Of a DNA stretch of 64,000 nucleotides, positions 54,141 through 63,134 are shown one piece after another; position 1 is the stretch's first letter; each line of letters opens with the position of its first letter. The notes below the pieces were generated by a model. The model saw only the letters and a list, made by a program, of their open reading frames with translations. It searched no databases and was not told the DNA's origin. The position numbers were made by a program, and so were the translations under genes. The DNA lies in the NCBI RefSeq assembly GCF_000741715.1, contig NZ_JGZN01000005.1, positions 180,809 through 244,808 of the forward strand, read 5' to 3'. Source of the DNA: Bifidobacterium saguini DSM 23967. Lineage in GTDB: Bacteria > Actinomycetota > Actinomycetes > Actinomycetales > Bifidobacteriaceae.

Positions 54141-54182
54141 AAATGCTCATGAATCCATCAGCGTGGATTCATGAGCATTTTT
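54141..54182. terminator. Strong hairpin with T run, overlapping the comEA start
   Basis: Perfect 17-base arms (54141-54157, 54164-54180), 6-base loop, then TT and a T run shared with the arm end. It would end leuS transcripts, but the comEA ATG at 54171 is inside its 3' arm. Confidence 0.85.
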
Positions 54183-54986
54183 CGTATTGCAACACGTTCC
54201 GCACGAACCGAAGCAACAGGCCAACGATTGCGTGACCTTTTGGATGCTGGCGAGACCAAGCCAGTGGCGCAGCATGAGGTTGCGCAATCCAATAAACCTG
54301 CTCACAGCACGGGCGCAGATTCCTTCGACCAACAGCATGCCATTCCACCTCCTCCCGGCTCTGACATCATTACAATTCCAACGACGGTTGCAGACGGCAA
54401 TGCAACGACACGTAGCCGCAAATCATTAAGCGCGCTTATCGGAGTGCGCTCATCTGACACCAATGCTACGGATATGAATCGCCCCATGCTGATGCGAGAC
54501 AAGCCGAGAACCCTGCTGACTCCAGGGCATGCACTGGTAGTCATCGTGCTCCTCATGGCCATATTGGGGCTCAGTCTGGCACTGATTATGCAACAGTCCA
54601 TGAACTTGACGGCCATCGCCAATGCCGGCACCAGCGGTTCATCCGCAACAGTGAGCGGCAAAGAAACCGACAATTCAGCAAATGCGGATAACACAACGCA
54701 AACCAATGAGGAAACGCCGAACGGTGAACACTCCACAGACAATCCATCCGCGAACAATCCATCCGCGAACAATCCATCTGCCAGCACAGACACACGAATC
54801 AACATCAACACCGCATCATTCGAGGAATTGCAATCCATTACCGGAGTCGGACCAGTCACAGCACAACGCATCATCGACCATCGCAAAGCCATAGGACGCT
54901 ACTCATCGGTCGATCAGCTGATGGACGTTACCGGTATCGGCTCAAAAACATTGGAAAAGATGCGAGAGCAGGTGAAAGTCGAATGA
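54171..54986 (+). CDS. comEA: ComEA-like DNA-binding protein
   Basis: A protein of up to 271 residues. One membrane segment (about 123-143, VIVLLMAILGLSLALIM), a Ser/Asn/Thr-rich spacer, and a C-terminal helix-hairpin-helix domain (INTASFEELQSITGVGPVTA, then DVTGIGSKTLEKM) that binds double-stranded DNA outside the membrane. ComEA hands DNA to ComEC during uptake. The start is uncertain: the only in-frame ATG early on (54171) lies in the 3' arm of a terminator hairpin and has no ribosome binding site, so the real start may be a TTG downstream. It overlaps comEC by four bases. Confidence 0.85.
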   Translation: MSIFRIATRSARTEATGQRLRDLLDAGETKPVAQHEVAQSNKPAHSTGADSFDQQHAIPPPPGSDIITIPTTVADGNATTRSRKSLSALIGVRSSDTNATDMNRPMLMRDKPRTLLTPGHALVVIVLLMAILGLSLALIMQQSMNLTAIANAGTSGSSATVSGKETDNSANADNTTQTNEETPNGEHSTDNPSANNPSANNPSASTDTRININTASFEELQSITGVGPVTAQRIIDHRKAIGRYSSVDQLMDVTGIGSKTLEKMREQVKVE

Positions 54987-56758
54987 ATGCCGATCATATG
55001 CTCAGAGAACAGGGAAGCAGAGACCGTCGTCTTCTGCCCGCTGCCATTACCATATGGGCATCAAGCCTGTTCACGCATCAAATGTTTGCCTATTATGCGT
55101 CGTTACAGCAGTCCCAATCGAACGGTGAACAGACGCGGAACTTCACGAATGCCATAGCACAATGGGTGATTTCACCGCCAAGCACAATGATGGTAGTCGC
55201 AGTCATAACAGGAGCTGCAACACTGCTTATAGTGTTCGCTATCGCCTTACAGCCAAGAGCACGCCGAGCAGGAATGCTATGCGTGTGCCTCGCTGCGGCA
55301 ATCATCGCAACAATGACCGCGATAGCATCAGATACGCGCACATGGCTCGATCCCGCCACACAGCATGCACAGCATGCAAAGAACGCCGACAAGGAAACCA
55401 TCATCGCGCAAGCCACCATAATGACCCCGATACTCGTATCGGACCAGCGCGGCTACGCTTGCCAAGCGGATGTACGGTTCGATGCCATCACCGTGAACGG
55501 CGTCGAACGGCGTTCCTTCGCTTCAGCCAGACTTTACGCTCAATACGGTGAATGCACTGTATTGCAACGAGCAGCACAATACCGGTTTACCGGCATCGTA
55601 CGCAACGCCGAATATGGCCGCATGCCCTTATGGATGCTCGTTGATACGGCATCCGACTCCCGGAACGATACCGTCACCCAATCGCGAGCGCCACCTTGGT
55701 ATCGCCGCGTGGTGACACGAATGCAGCACGCATTCTTTCGTATTACGGAAACATTGGATGAGCAGGGGCGCATACTCGTTCCGGGAATGACTATGGGCGT
55801 GCTCGGACAGGATTATTTTGACGCCGAAACACCATCCGAACCCGTCAATGACACGTATGCGAATGCTGTTGAGGAATACTTCCGCAAAGCCGGCATCATG
55901 CATTTGATGGCGGTCTCCGGAGGGCATTTTGTACTACTCGCATCATTGATACGGCGTATCGGCATGTGGCTGCTGGCTGATAGACGAATTATCGCTGTGC
56001 TGATGGCGCTCGCGTATGTGGCATTGGCTGCAGTGGTGTTTCCGGGAGATTCGGTTACGCGTGCGCTCATCATGGGCCTGATGGGAGCGGTTGCCTATGC
56101 GTGTGGGCGTAGAGCGCAGGCGTTAAGCGCTTTATGTTGGACGGTTATCGGCACTGTGATACTCAAGCCCGATATGTCACGTAGCTATGGGTTCGCGTTG
56201 TCTTGCGCCGCTGTATTGGGGATCGTACTGTACGCCAATCGGATTGAACGCGTGTTGAGCCATGTGATGCCCCAGCCGATTGCTCAAGCCGCGGCCATGA
56301 CCATTGCAGCGCAAATGTTTACTGTGCCTATTCAGGTGCTGATGGAGCCGGAACTGCCGCTGCTGTCTGTGCTCGCTAATCTGCTGGTTTCCCCTTTGGT
56401 ATCGTTGGCCACTATGGCCGGTCTTATGGGATTATGCTGCGCATGGTGCGTGCCGTGGCTCGCACTGGTATTGGTGCGAATAGCTTCATGGTGCACGCTG
56501 ATTATGGAACGTATTGCCACTTGGCTGGGCGGCAGTGATTGGGCGGCTATGGCTTGGCCTGGGAATGCCAAGGGCGTTTTACTGACTCTTACACTAGAAT
56601 TCGCCGTGTTCTTGATAATGCAATACGCATCGCATTGGTTGCGGCGCAGGCGCATCGAATCAGGACTGCCTGGTGAACGATTTGGCAGATTGCCCGCTCA
56701 ACGCGTTCGCCTCACAGTATGGTGGCATGAGACGCTTCACCTGCTGCTACACGGTTAG
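54983..56758 (+). CDS. comEC: ComEC/Rec2-type DNA-translocation channel, short form
   Basis: A 591-residue membrane protein. An N-terminal part with two to three membrane segments and a cytoplasm-facing OB-like region (about 140-240) is followed by the Competence domain: IMHLMAVSGGHFVLLASLI (the family's HL..SG.H signature), then several membrane segments. The C-terminal metallo-beta-lactamase-like nuclease domain found in many ComEC proteins is absent. It starts at ATGA overlapping the comEA stop. In this genus DNA uptake genes are usually kept though natural competence is rarely shown. Confidence 0.88.
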   Translation: MNADHMLREQGSRDRRLLPAAITIWASSLFTHQMFAYYASLQQSQSNGEQTRNFTNAIAQWVISPPSTMMVVAVITGAATLLIVFAIALQPRARRAGMLCVCLAAAIIATMTAIASDTRTWLDPATQHAQHAKNADKETIIAQATIMTPILVSDQRGYACQADVRFDAITVNGVERRSFASARLYAQYGECTVLQRAAQYRFTGIVRNAEYGRMPLWMLVDTASDSRNDTVTQSRAPPWYRRVVTRMQHAFFRITETLDEQGRILVPGMTMGVLGQDYFDAETPSEPVNDTYANAVEEYFRKAGIMHLMAVSGGHFVLLASLIRRIGMWLLADRRIIAVLMALAYVALAAVVFPGDSVTRALIMGLMGAVAYACGRRAQALSALCWTVIGTVILKPDMSRSYGFALSCAAVLGIVLYANRIERVLSHVMPQPIAQAAAMTIAAQMFTVPIQVLMEPELPLLSVLANLLVSPLVSLATMAGLMGLCCAWCVPWLALVLVRIASWCTLIMERIATWLGGSDWAAMAWPGNAKGVLLTLTLEFAVFLIMQYASHWLRRRRIESGLPGERFGRLPAQRVRLTVWWHETLHLLLHG

Positions 56759-56809
56759 GTGGTTTATGGCACTTGAAGATTGTCCAATGGGTGTGGGGAG
56801 ATGGAGCCT

Positions 56810-57778
56810 ATGGCCAGAACAGTGAATACTCCGGTAAAAGTGGTTCCCGGAGGAGACTCATATCTGAATGCTTCATGCGTTAAGGAACTATGCGCGCAAG
56901 CATTGAAAGCGCGCCCTGACGCGGAACTCATCGAGCTGGATGCAACCAGCGCCGACCAATATGCCTTCGATGAGGCTGTTAGTCCCTCGCTGCTCTCCGA
57001 TGTTGCCGTAGTTCGCATCGATAACCTGCAGAATGCTGACGAAAAACTCGCTGAAGCCATCATCTCCTATACCAAACAGGCCGTTAAAGACCCTGCCGGT
57101 TCAAGCATTGTCATCTGCCAGCATGAGGGTGGAGCTAAAGGGAAACGCATCCTTGACCAGATAATCAAAGCCGGTGCCGGCAAAGAAGAAGTGCCGGACC
57201 TTAAAAAGCCCGATGCGCAGTTGAATTTCGTGTATAAGGAATTCGAGAAACGCAAGCGAAGAGTTGAACCTGCAGCAGCCCAACAATTGATCGCCGTGCT
57301 CGGCGGCAAGACCGGCGAACTTGCCGCCATGTGCGAACAACTCTGCTTTGACTTCGACGACAATCCTATTGGCTTGGAACGCGTCAGCCAGTATTTGACC
57401 GCCAACCCACAGGTCACTGGTTTCGCCGTTGCCGATAAGGCCATTGAAGGGCATACGGCACAAGCCATCGTCATGATGCGAGCCGCAGTGGAGCAAGGTA
57501 CCGATCCAATCGCGCTGATTGGTGCCTTGGCCATGAAACTGCGCACCCTGGCCAAAGCCGCAGCGGTAAAATCCGGTACAATTTCGCAAGCCGAAGCCAA
57601 AACCAATCCGTGGGTATTACGCAACGCCACACGACAGTTGGGCGGCTGGACTTCAGCAGGCATGTCGCACTGCATCCGCATGCTGGCCTGGGCGGATGAG
57701 CAAAGCAAAACCAATGGCGGCGATCCGCTGTACGCGCTCGAACGTTGCATTGAAGACATCAGTCATAAAGGACGATAG
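56810..57778 (+). CDS. holA: DNA polymerase III subunit delta
   Basis: A 322-residue clamp-loader subunit. The N-terminal part shows the HolA pattern (KVVPGGDSYLNASCVKELC, then LLSDVAVVRIDNLQNAD and IVICQHEGGAKGKRILDQI), and the C-terminal helical collar (EGHTAQAIVMMRAAVEQGTD, ALIGALAMKLRTLAK) is complete. HolA opens the beta clamp during loading. The ATG at 56810 has GGGGAG nine bases upstream, whereas the ATG at 56801 does not. It follows comEC closely, the order usual in Gram-positives. Confidence 0.9.
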   Translation: MARTVNTPVKVVPGGDSYLNASCVKELCAQALKARPDAELIELDATSADQYAFDEAVSPSLLSDVAVVRIDNLQNADEKLAEAIISYTKQAVKDPAGSSIVICQHEGGAKGKRILDQIIKAGAGKEEVPDLKKPDAQLNFVYKEFEKRKRRVEPAAAQQLIAVLGGKTGELAAMCEQLCFDFDDNPIGLERVSQYLTANPQVTGFAVADKAIEGHTAQAIVMMRAAVEQGTDPIALIGALAMKLRTLAKAAAVKSGTISQAEAKTNPWVLRNATRQLGGWTSAGMSHCIRMLAWADEQSKTNGGDPLYALERCIEDISHKGR

Positions 57779-57789
57779 GACCATTACAC

Positions 57790-58347
57790 ATGAACACACG
57801 CATCATCGAAGTTGCCACAGGCGAAGCCATGCAGGAGCTCGGCAAACAAGTCGCCTCACAGGTGCGAGGTGGCGACGTACTGCTCCTGTCCGGACCACTG
57901 GGTGCCGGCAAAACCACCTTTGCCCAAGGATTCGGCTCAGGCTTGGGCATCACCGAACCCATCGTATCGCCCACATTCACCATTGCCCGCGAACTGAACG
58001 GACAATTCACCAACGGGAAACCGGCGCATCTCATCCACGTTGACGCCTACCGCCTAGGCGGTTCCTCATATGCGCCAGGACAAGACACCATCGGCCGACT
58101 TCTGGATGAACTGGAATCCCTAGGATTGGACGAAGAACTCGAAGACCCTAGCGAAAACACAGTGATTCTCATGGAATGGGGCGAACAAATGGCCAGCGCA
58201 TTAGCCAGCGAACGCCTCGAAATCCACATCGACCGACCATTGGAACATACGCAGAACGATGCTCCCACAACGGAACTCACCAGCAACGGTATCCGAACCG
58301 TCGCCTTCGTGCCAGTCGGCGCACGCTGGGAAGACTTCAATCTGTAA
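57790..58347 (+). CDS. tsaE: tRNA t6A synthesis ATPase TsaE
   Basis: A 185-residue P-loop ATPase. Walker A is SGPLGAGKTTFAQGF (about residue 35), followed by SPTFTIAREL and HVDAYRLGG, then VILMEWGEQM, the conserved TsaE end of the ATPase core. TsaE drives turnover of the TsaB-TsaD complex in making the threonylcarbamoyl-adenosine of tRNA. It is first in a cluster with tsaB, rimI and tsaD on the same strand. Confidence 0.95.
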   Translation: MNTRIIEVATGEAMQELGKQVASQVRGGDVLLLSGPLGAGKTTFAQGFGSGLGITEPIVSPTFTIARELNGQFTNGKPAHLIHVDAYRLGGSSYAPGQDTIGRLLDELESLGLDEELEDPSENTVILMEWGEQMASALASERLEIHIDRPLEHTQNDAPTTELTSNGIRTVAFVPVGARWEDFNL

Positions 58348-58463
58348 TTCCGGAAAACAGATTGCATGCGTATGCATACATGTCTTCTGCGCCCATAGAC
58401 TCCTCGATGTACACTCTCTAAAGGTTTCCACTTAAAGAAGTTCAGATTTGACGAGGAGCATAC

Positions 58464-59273
58464 ATGGGTTGCACGCTGGTGATTGATACGTCATTCGGCT
58501 CAACGGTAGGTGTTGTGGGGCATAAGCCCATTGTTGAGACAGACTCGCGCACCCATGTGGAAAAACTCCAAGTCAACATTGCGCAAGCAGTCGAAGAAGC
58601 CGGCTATCAGCCTTCAGATATCAGCGCCATAGTGGCAGGAGTGGGTCCCGCGCCCTTCACCGGCTTGCGCGCAGGCATTGTGGCAGCCAAAGCGCTCGCC
58701 TTCGCGACCGGCGCCACATTGCTCGGGCAGAATGTGCTGGAACCTCAAGCGCAGTGGAATCTTATTCGCCGCAGCAAAGCCGGTACGCTCGGCAATCAGC
58801 ATGAATTCCATGTACTGACGCTGGCGGTGAATGATGCGCGCCGCAAACAGCTGTATTTTGAACTATGCGACACGCCTCTAGCTGGCAGTGAGCCTGATGT
58901 GCCGGCGCTCGCTAAACCGCTTATCGCAATGGATATCGATTATCCCGAATCCATAGTGAACAGGGTCAACCAAGCCGTTCAGGAATTTCAGCAGACCATT
59001 GGTGGACAGGTCATAGTCGATGTGATTGGCCACGGTGCGCACAAGTATGCCTCCGTTCTCGAGCATATCGAGCACCTAGGCGATATCGAGGAATCCTCAG
59101 TACTTGATCAAGGCGAACAAGGATTGTCCATTTTTGCGAGCGAAGCCCTGCTGAACGCCGAACATAACGACGGTGCTCCAGTCGAGCCGTTGTATTTGCG
59201 TCGCCCGGATGCCGAGATTCCAGCTCCGCTCAAACATGTACTCGGTCATGAAGGCGCGGAGCGTACCAACTGA
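58464..59273 (+). CDS. tsaB: tRNA t6A synthesis protein TsaB
   Basis: A 269-residue ASKHA-fold protein. LVIDTSFGSTVGVVG at the N-terminus, IVAGVGPAPFTGLRAGIVAAK (about residue 55) and VNDARRKQLYFEL are the TsaB signatures. TsaB scaffolds TsaD. GAGGAG precedes the ATG. Its stop overlaps the rimI start (TGATG). Confidence 0.93.
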   Translation: MGCTLVIDTSFGSTVGVVGHKPIVETDSRTHVEKLQVNIAQAVEEAGYQPSDISAIVAGVGPAPFTGLRAGIVAAKALAFATGATLLGQNVLEPQAQWNLIRRSKAGTLGNQHEFHVLTLAVNDARRKQLYFELCDTPLAGSEPDVPALAKPLIAMDIDYPESIVNRVNQAVQEFQQTIGGQVIVDVIGHGAHKYASVLEHIEHLGDIEESSVLDQGEQGLSIFASEALLNAEHNDGAPVEPLYLRRPDAEIPAPLKHVLGHEGAERTN

Positions 59274-59824
59274 TGCTGATTGACGCGAATAAACTGGGCG
59301 CGGAGACGGCCATTGCCGCTATGCGTGCGTTGGAAGTCGAACTGTTCGGCAACCATGCGTGGAGCGAAGCTTCCGTTCGTCAGGAAATAGAAGGTACAGG
59401 GCGCACATACGTCTTCGACATGGATGACGATACTCATACGATTCGAGGATTCGCCGGCTACTGGTATGACGGCGAAGATGCAGAAATCATGGACGTGGGT
59501 GTTGGCAAAGCGCATCAACGCCAAGGCATAGCTCGCAGTCTCATGACCGATCTTATTGAACGTGCGAACAGACAAGGCGCGCAGCGTATGCTGCTTGAAG
59601 TCAGCGTTGTCAATACGCCTGCCATCGAGCTCTACCGCAGTCTTGGATTCGAACGAATCGGTTTGCGCAAACGGTACTATCAGCCGGAAGGCATTGACGC
59701 TTACGTCATGTCTTTGGATTTAAAACCGAGAATTGTGGGTTTTCAAAGCAAGCAGAGCAGCAATTTTGCTGACAGACAGAACATCAATGATGAACAGGGC
59801 AAGGAACAGGAGAGGCAATCATGA
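59273..59824 (+). CDS. rimI: Ribosomal-protein-alanine N-acetyltransferase RimI
   Basis: A 183-residue GNAT enzyme. The acetyl-CoA pyrophosphate loop is KAHQRQGIARSLM (about residue 80), with LLEVSVVNTPAIELYRSLGF after it, as in RimI. The C-terminal 35 residues after the fold (about 150-183, Gln/Asn/Ser-rich) are longer than usual. RimI acetylates the N-terminus of ribosomal protein S18 in E. coli; here the target is assumed. It is fused in the transcript between tsaB and tsaD, with overlaps at both ends. Confidence 0.9.
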   Translation: MLIDANKLGAETAIAAMRALEVELFGNHAWSEASVRQEIEGTGRTYVFDMDDDTHTIRGFAGYWYDGEDAEIMDVGVGKAHQRQGIARSLMTDLIERANRQGAQRMLLEVSVVNTPAIELYRSLGFERIGLRKRYYQPEGIDAYVMSLDLKPRIVGFQSKQSSNFADRQNINDEQGKEQERQS

Positions 59825-60864
59825 GCGAACCAATCGTGCTGGGTATCGAATCCACCTGTGATGAAACCGCGGCGGCCATTGTACGCGGTCGTGAACTACT
59901 CTCCAATGTTGTTGCCTCCTCAATGGAGGAGCATGCGCGATATGGCGGTGTGATTCCGGAAATTGCATCCCGAGCGCACGCTGAAGCCTTTGTGCCGTGC
60001 GTGTCCAAAGCACTGGCGGATGCGAATATGACGCTGGCTGACGTCGATGCTATTGCCGTGTCTGCAGGCCCTGGTCTTGCTGGATGTCTTGCCGTGGGTG
60101 TTTCCGGAGCCAAAGCGCTGGCATGGGCGGCAAATAAGCCGATTTACGGCATCAATCATGTGATTGGGCATATTGCGGTAACTCAGTTGCAGTTTGGGGC
60201 TTTTCCACCGGATACGTTGGCTCTGATCGTCTCCGGTGGCCATACGTCGTTGCTGCATGTGGAAGATATGCCGCGCAAGATCGACGTAGTGGGCACTACG
60301 TTGGATGATGCTGCGGGGGAGTGCTTCGACAAGGTTGCCCGTCTGCTGGGCTTCCCCTACCCGGGTGGACCTCATATTGACCGCCATGCGCAAAACGGCG
60401 ATCCACATGCCATTAAAGTGCCGATGGGTCTGACTCAGGGCAAAGCCGGTGCCGCTCATCCGTATGATTTCAGCTTCTCCGGAGTGAAAACCGCTGTGGC
60501 ACGTTGGGTGGAAGGCGAACAAGCCGCGGGGCATGAGATCCCTGTGGACGATGTGTGCGCTTCATTGGCAGATTCCGTGGCTACCGTATTGGCTCGCAAG
60601 GCCATGCGCGGTTGTGAACAGTATGGTTCCGAAACTTTGATTGTGGGTGGTGGATTCTCCGCCAATTCGCAGCTTAGGGCCAAGCTGCTTGAATATGGCG
60701 AACAGTGCGGCGTAGAAGTTCGTATTCCACAGCTTAAGCTGTGCACCGATAACGGTGCTATGGTGGCCATGCTCGGCGTGAATCTGGTTGAAGCCGGAGT
60801 CGCTCCCAGTGCTCCTGATTTCCCAATCAATTCCGCAATGCCGCTGACTCAAGTTTCCATGTAG
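59821..60864 (+). CDS. tsaD: tRNA N6-threonylcarbamoyladenosine synthase TsaD
   Basis: A 347-residue ASKHA-fold enzyme that transfers threonylcarbamoyl to A37 of ANN-decoding tRNAs. ESTCDETAAAIV at the N-terminus, the metal ligands in INHVIGHIAVT, the VSGGHTSLLHV nucleotide loop, and FSGVKTAVARW are all present and intact. AGGAGAGG precedes the ATG, which overlaps the rimI stop (ATGA). Confidence 0.96.
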   Translation: MSEPIVLGIESTCDETAAAIVRGRELLSNVVASSMEEHARYGGVIPEIASRAHAEAFVPCVSKALADANMTLADVDAIAVSAGPGLAGCLAVGVSGAKALAWAANKPIYGINHVIGHIAVTQLQFGAFPPDTLALIVSGGHTSLLHVEDMPRKIDVVGTTLDDAAGECFDKVARLLGFPYPGGPHIDRHAQNGDPHAIKVPMGLTQGKAGAAHPYDFSFSGVKTAVARWVEGEQAAGHEIPVDDVCASLADSVATVLARKAMRGCEQYGSETLIVGGGFSANSQLRAKLLEYGEQCGVEVRIPQLKLCTDNGAMVAMLGVNLVEAGVAPSAPDFPINSAMPLTQVSM

Positions 60865-60938
60865 TTTTTTGCGAGCTTGATTTCAGCGGTTGGTGAGAAA
60901 GCTTGAAATTCCGCGCGACATGCCCATGTGGATTCGAT

Positions 60939-60966
60939 TTGCTTTTTCCTTTGAGGCATGTAAGAT
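60939..60966 (+). promoter_or_regulatory. Promoter candidate for tRNA-Asn
   Basis: TTGCTT, 16-base spacer, TAAGAT, ending 42 bases before the tRNA. Fit to consensus is moderate. Confidence 0.45.
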
Positions 60967-61008
60967 ATGTGACTTGTGCGCGAGAGAAATCTCAAGCACG
61001 AAAGCCAT

Positions 61009-61399
<391 letters not shown>

Positions 61400-61426
61400 C
61401 GGCGTGTCTCCTTGTAAAAAGCAGAA

Positions 61427-61510
61427 TTCAGTATTGCTGAACTAAATTATAAACACCTGATTTGCGTTCAGGCAAATTAACCATTAATGTAATGTTCAGC
61501 AAACCTGAAC
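61427..61510. promoter_or_regulatory. Repressor operators with TTCAG/CTGAA half-sites
   Basis: TTCAGTATTGCTGAA at 61427-61441 and GTTCAGCAAACCTGAAC at 61494-61510 are both TTCAG-N5-CTGAA. A third, reversed pair (CCTGA, six bases, TTCAGG) lies between them at 61456-61472. They fill the gap between the two divergent HTH genes and flank both promoters. Confidence 0.78.
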
Positions 61511-61521
61511 AAAAGGATTAA

Positions 61522-61764
61522 ATGATGAACAGTCCGATGAAAGAATGGCTTTCTGATCACGGTATTAGCTATAGGAAGCTCGCCGCCGAGATGGGGCAGT
61601 CCCATGCATCCATTGCGATGAAAGTAAATGGGGATGTTGCTTGGCAACAGAAGGATTTGTTGTTCCTTCATGATCGCTACGGATTGTCTTCGGATTTTGT
61701 CATTGGCATTTCTGTACCTCTTTACGAGAAGATTCCGGCTGGTGGGGGTGGTGCGATGGTCTGA
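61522..61764 (+). CDS. Small HTH (Cro/CI-like) DNA-binding protein
   Basis: An 80-residue protein with a HTH_3 fold: MKEWLSDHGISYRKLAAEMG and ASIAMKVNGDVAWQQKDLLFL, then a short tail. AAAAGGATTAA precedes the first ATG (61522), and a second ATG follows directly at 61525. It is divergent from the repressor-like gene at 61043-61399 and has an operator 12 bases before its start. It is the early-gene (Cro) side of the switch or an excision-type regulator. Confidence 0.78.
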   Translation: MMNSPMKEWLSDHGISYRKLAAEMGQSHASIAMKVNGDVAWQQKDLLFLHDRYGLSSDFVIGISVPLYEKIPAGGGGAMV

Positions 61765-61808
61765 TTTTATTGGCTTTCCTTATTCTCTGTACTTCTCTCT
61801 AAAAGAAT

Positions 61809-61840
61809 GGCCGGCTTCCAGTTGGAGCTGGAAACCGGCC
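61809..61840. terminator. Hairpin after the Cro-like gene
   Basis: GGCCGGCTTCCAG and CTGGAAACCGGCC arms with one mismatch and a 6-base loop, about 45 bases after the stop. No T run. Confidence 0.55.
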
Positions 61841-61931
61841 GGTGTGCAAATAACCAGTTGAGCCCTGGAGCGTCCTAGTCGCCAAACTTCGCGTTCCAAG
61901 CCTCGTGAATATAGGTAAGGAGTTACCGCAC

Positions 61932-62315
61932 ATGTCCGACTCTATCAAGCCCTTCCGTACGGTCCATGTCCTTTGCGCTAAGGATACGCAGGGCATTCCG
62001 GCAAAATTGTTTGAAAATTCTCCGAGCCCGTCCGGGCGTGTCGCGGATGCGGCGGCCTGGTCGGAGGTGGGGTACTGGGCGGGAGAGGCCGCCCGCTACC
62101 GGCGTGTGGGCGTGGGCCTGGAATGGTCCGCGGCCGTGTGCGCGTCGGGTTCCCTGGCCTCGTTGTGTCTGTCCGTGTTTCCCGTGGCGGTGCTGCTGAT
62201 CGCTGTCTCCGCCGTTTGCGCGTTCGGTTGTTTCCGCGCCTCCGTGGAGGAGGACGCGGCGTTGACGTTCCGCGACTGGTCGATGCCGACCGTCGCCGGT
62301 GCGGGAGAGGAGTGA
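61932..62315 (+). CDS. Hypothetical prophage membrane protein
   Basis: A 127-residue protein of unknown function. A hydrophilic N-terminal half (about 1-60) is followed by two hydrophobic segments (about 67-87 and 90-105) and a short acidic tail ending GAGEE. AAGGAG with nine-base spacing fixes the ATG at 61932. The G+C rises sharply from here on, in contrast to the core genome to the left. Confidence 0.65.
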   Translation: MSDSIKPFRTVHVLCAKDTQGIPAKLFENSPSPSGRVADAAAWSEVGYWAGEAARYRRVGVGLEWSAAVCASGSLASLCLSVFPVAVLLIAVSAVCAFGCFRASVEEDAALTFRDWSMPTVAGAGEE

Positions 62316-62318
62316 GTG

Positions 62319-63134
62319 ATGGACAGGAAGCGATGCGCCGCCGATGACGGCGTGGAATTGGATTGGCTGCTGCACGAGATTGAGGCGGCTGGCGCGTTGG
62401 TTGACGCGTCGATGACGGTCAACGAGATCGTCGCGGCCGCGTTCATGGCCGGCTGCCACGCGTCGCTCGGCCGTTTGGGCCGCGACGTGCAGGGCGTGCT
62501 CGCCGTGAACGAGAGGATCCTCGAGGATTCGGACAGCCCGTTCAACGCGGGTTTCTCCGCGGGGGCGGGCATGGTGCTGCACGACGCGGCCCGGCTGGAT
62601 GGCCTGCTGGCCGGATCCGCATGCGGTGCCCGGCTTCGCGCCATGATGCTGCATCCCTCCCATGAAGGCTGGTGGCGTGATGGGCGGCGAGCTGGACGAG
62701 AGGACGGTGGACCTCCTGCTGTCGAACTGCGCGGTGCTGGACGTGCGCAACGGGCGCATCCACTACGCCTCCTGGTTCCGCAGCGAGGTGATCCGCCGGC
62801 GCATGGCCGGGGAGGGCCTTGTATCGATATTCCGTTCCCAGGGATTGGGTCCGGAGCTTATCGGCTACAAGCGGATCGAACGCTGCTGGGCCAGGTGGAA
62901 CCCGGCGCATGCCGATCCGTCCGTCTCGCCGAGGCATGCGTCGAGGCGGACGGATCGCCAGCTGGCCATGATCGCCGACCTGCGCCGTCGCGTGGACGCT
63001 TTGGAGGCGCAGGCGGCCCTCGGGCGGGAAGCGAGGTGATGTCATGGAGGCGATCGTCATGCTGTTCCTCGTCCTGGGGCTTTCCTGCATCGGCCTGCTC
63101 GCCCCGTTCGTGTGGGCCGCGTTCGGCGCCATAA
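62319..63134 (+). CDS. Hypothetical prophage protein; C-terminal part of the frame doubtful
   Basis: GAGAGGAG precedes the ATG at 62319. The first 115 or so residues form a coherent helical protein (ELDWLLHEIEAAGALVDASM, then FNAGFSAGAGMVLHDAARL). From about 62670 on, the same frame turns into Arg/Gly/Pro-rich sequence and lies across a second, more convincing gene (62680-63039) and a third (63044-63208). In a neighbouring frame a TGA sits at 62678, overlapping the next ATG (TGATG). I infer that the true gene ends there and that a one-base indel between about 62666 and 62678 has left this copy open to 63134. Confidence 0.5.
   Translation: MDRKRCAADDGVELDWLLHEIEAAGALVDASMTVNEIVAAAFMAGCHASLGRLGRDVQGVLAVNERILEDSDSPFNAGFSAGAGMVLHDAARLDGLLAGSACGARLRAMMLHPSHEGWWRDGRRAGREDGGPPAVELRGAGRAQRAHPLRLLVPQRGDPPAHGRGGPCIDIPFPGIGSGAYRLQADRTLLGQVEPGACRSVRLAEACVEADGSPAGHDRRPAPSRGRFGGAGGPRAGSEVMSWRRSSCCSSSWGFPASACSPRSCGPRSAP
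62680..63039 (+). CDS. HTH protein of the transposase-helix type, prophage
   Basis: A 119-residue protein. VLDVRNGRIHYASWFRSEVI with AGEGLVSIFRSQGLGPELIG and the YKRIERCWARW motif is the pattern of a small HTH family (related to the first ORF of IS3-like elements) that occurs in actinobacterial phages. The end (RQLAMIADLRRRVDALEAQA) is a coiled coil for pairing. No transposase catalytic gene follows. The ATG at 62680 fits the start of the conserved part; an ATG at 62662 is also in frame. Confidence 0.6.
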   Translation: MGGELDERTVDLLLSNCAVLDVRNGRIHYASWFRSEVIRRRMAGEGLVSIFRSQGLGPELIGYKRIERCWARWNPAHADPSVSPRHASRRTDRQLAMIADLRRRVDALEAQAALGREAR

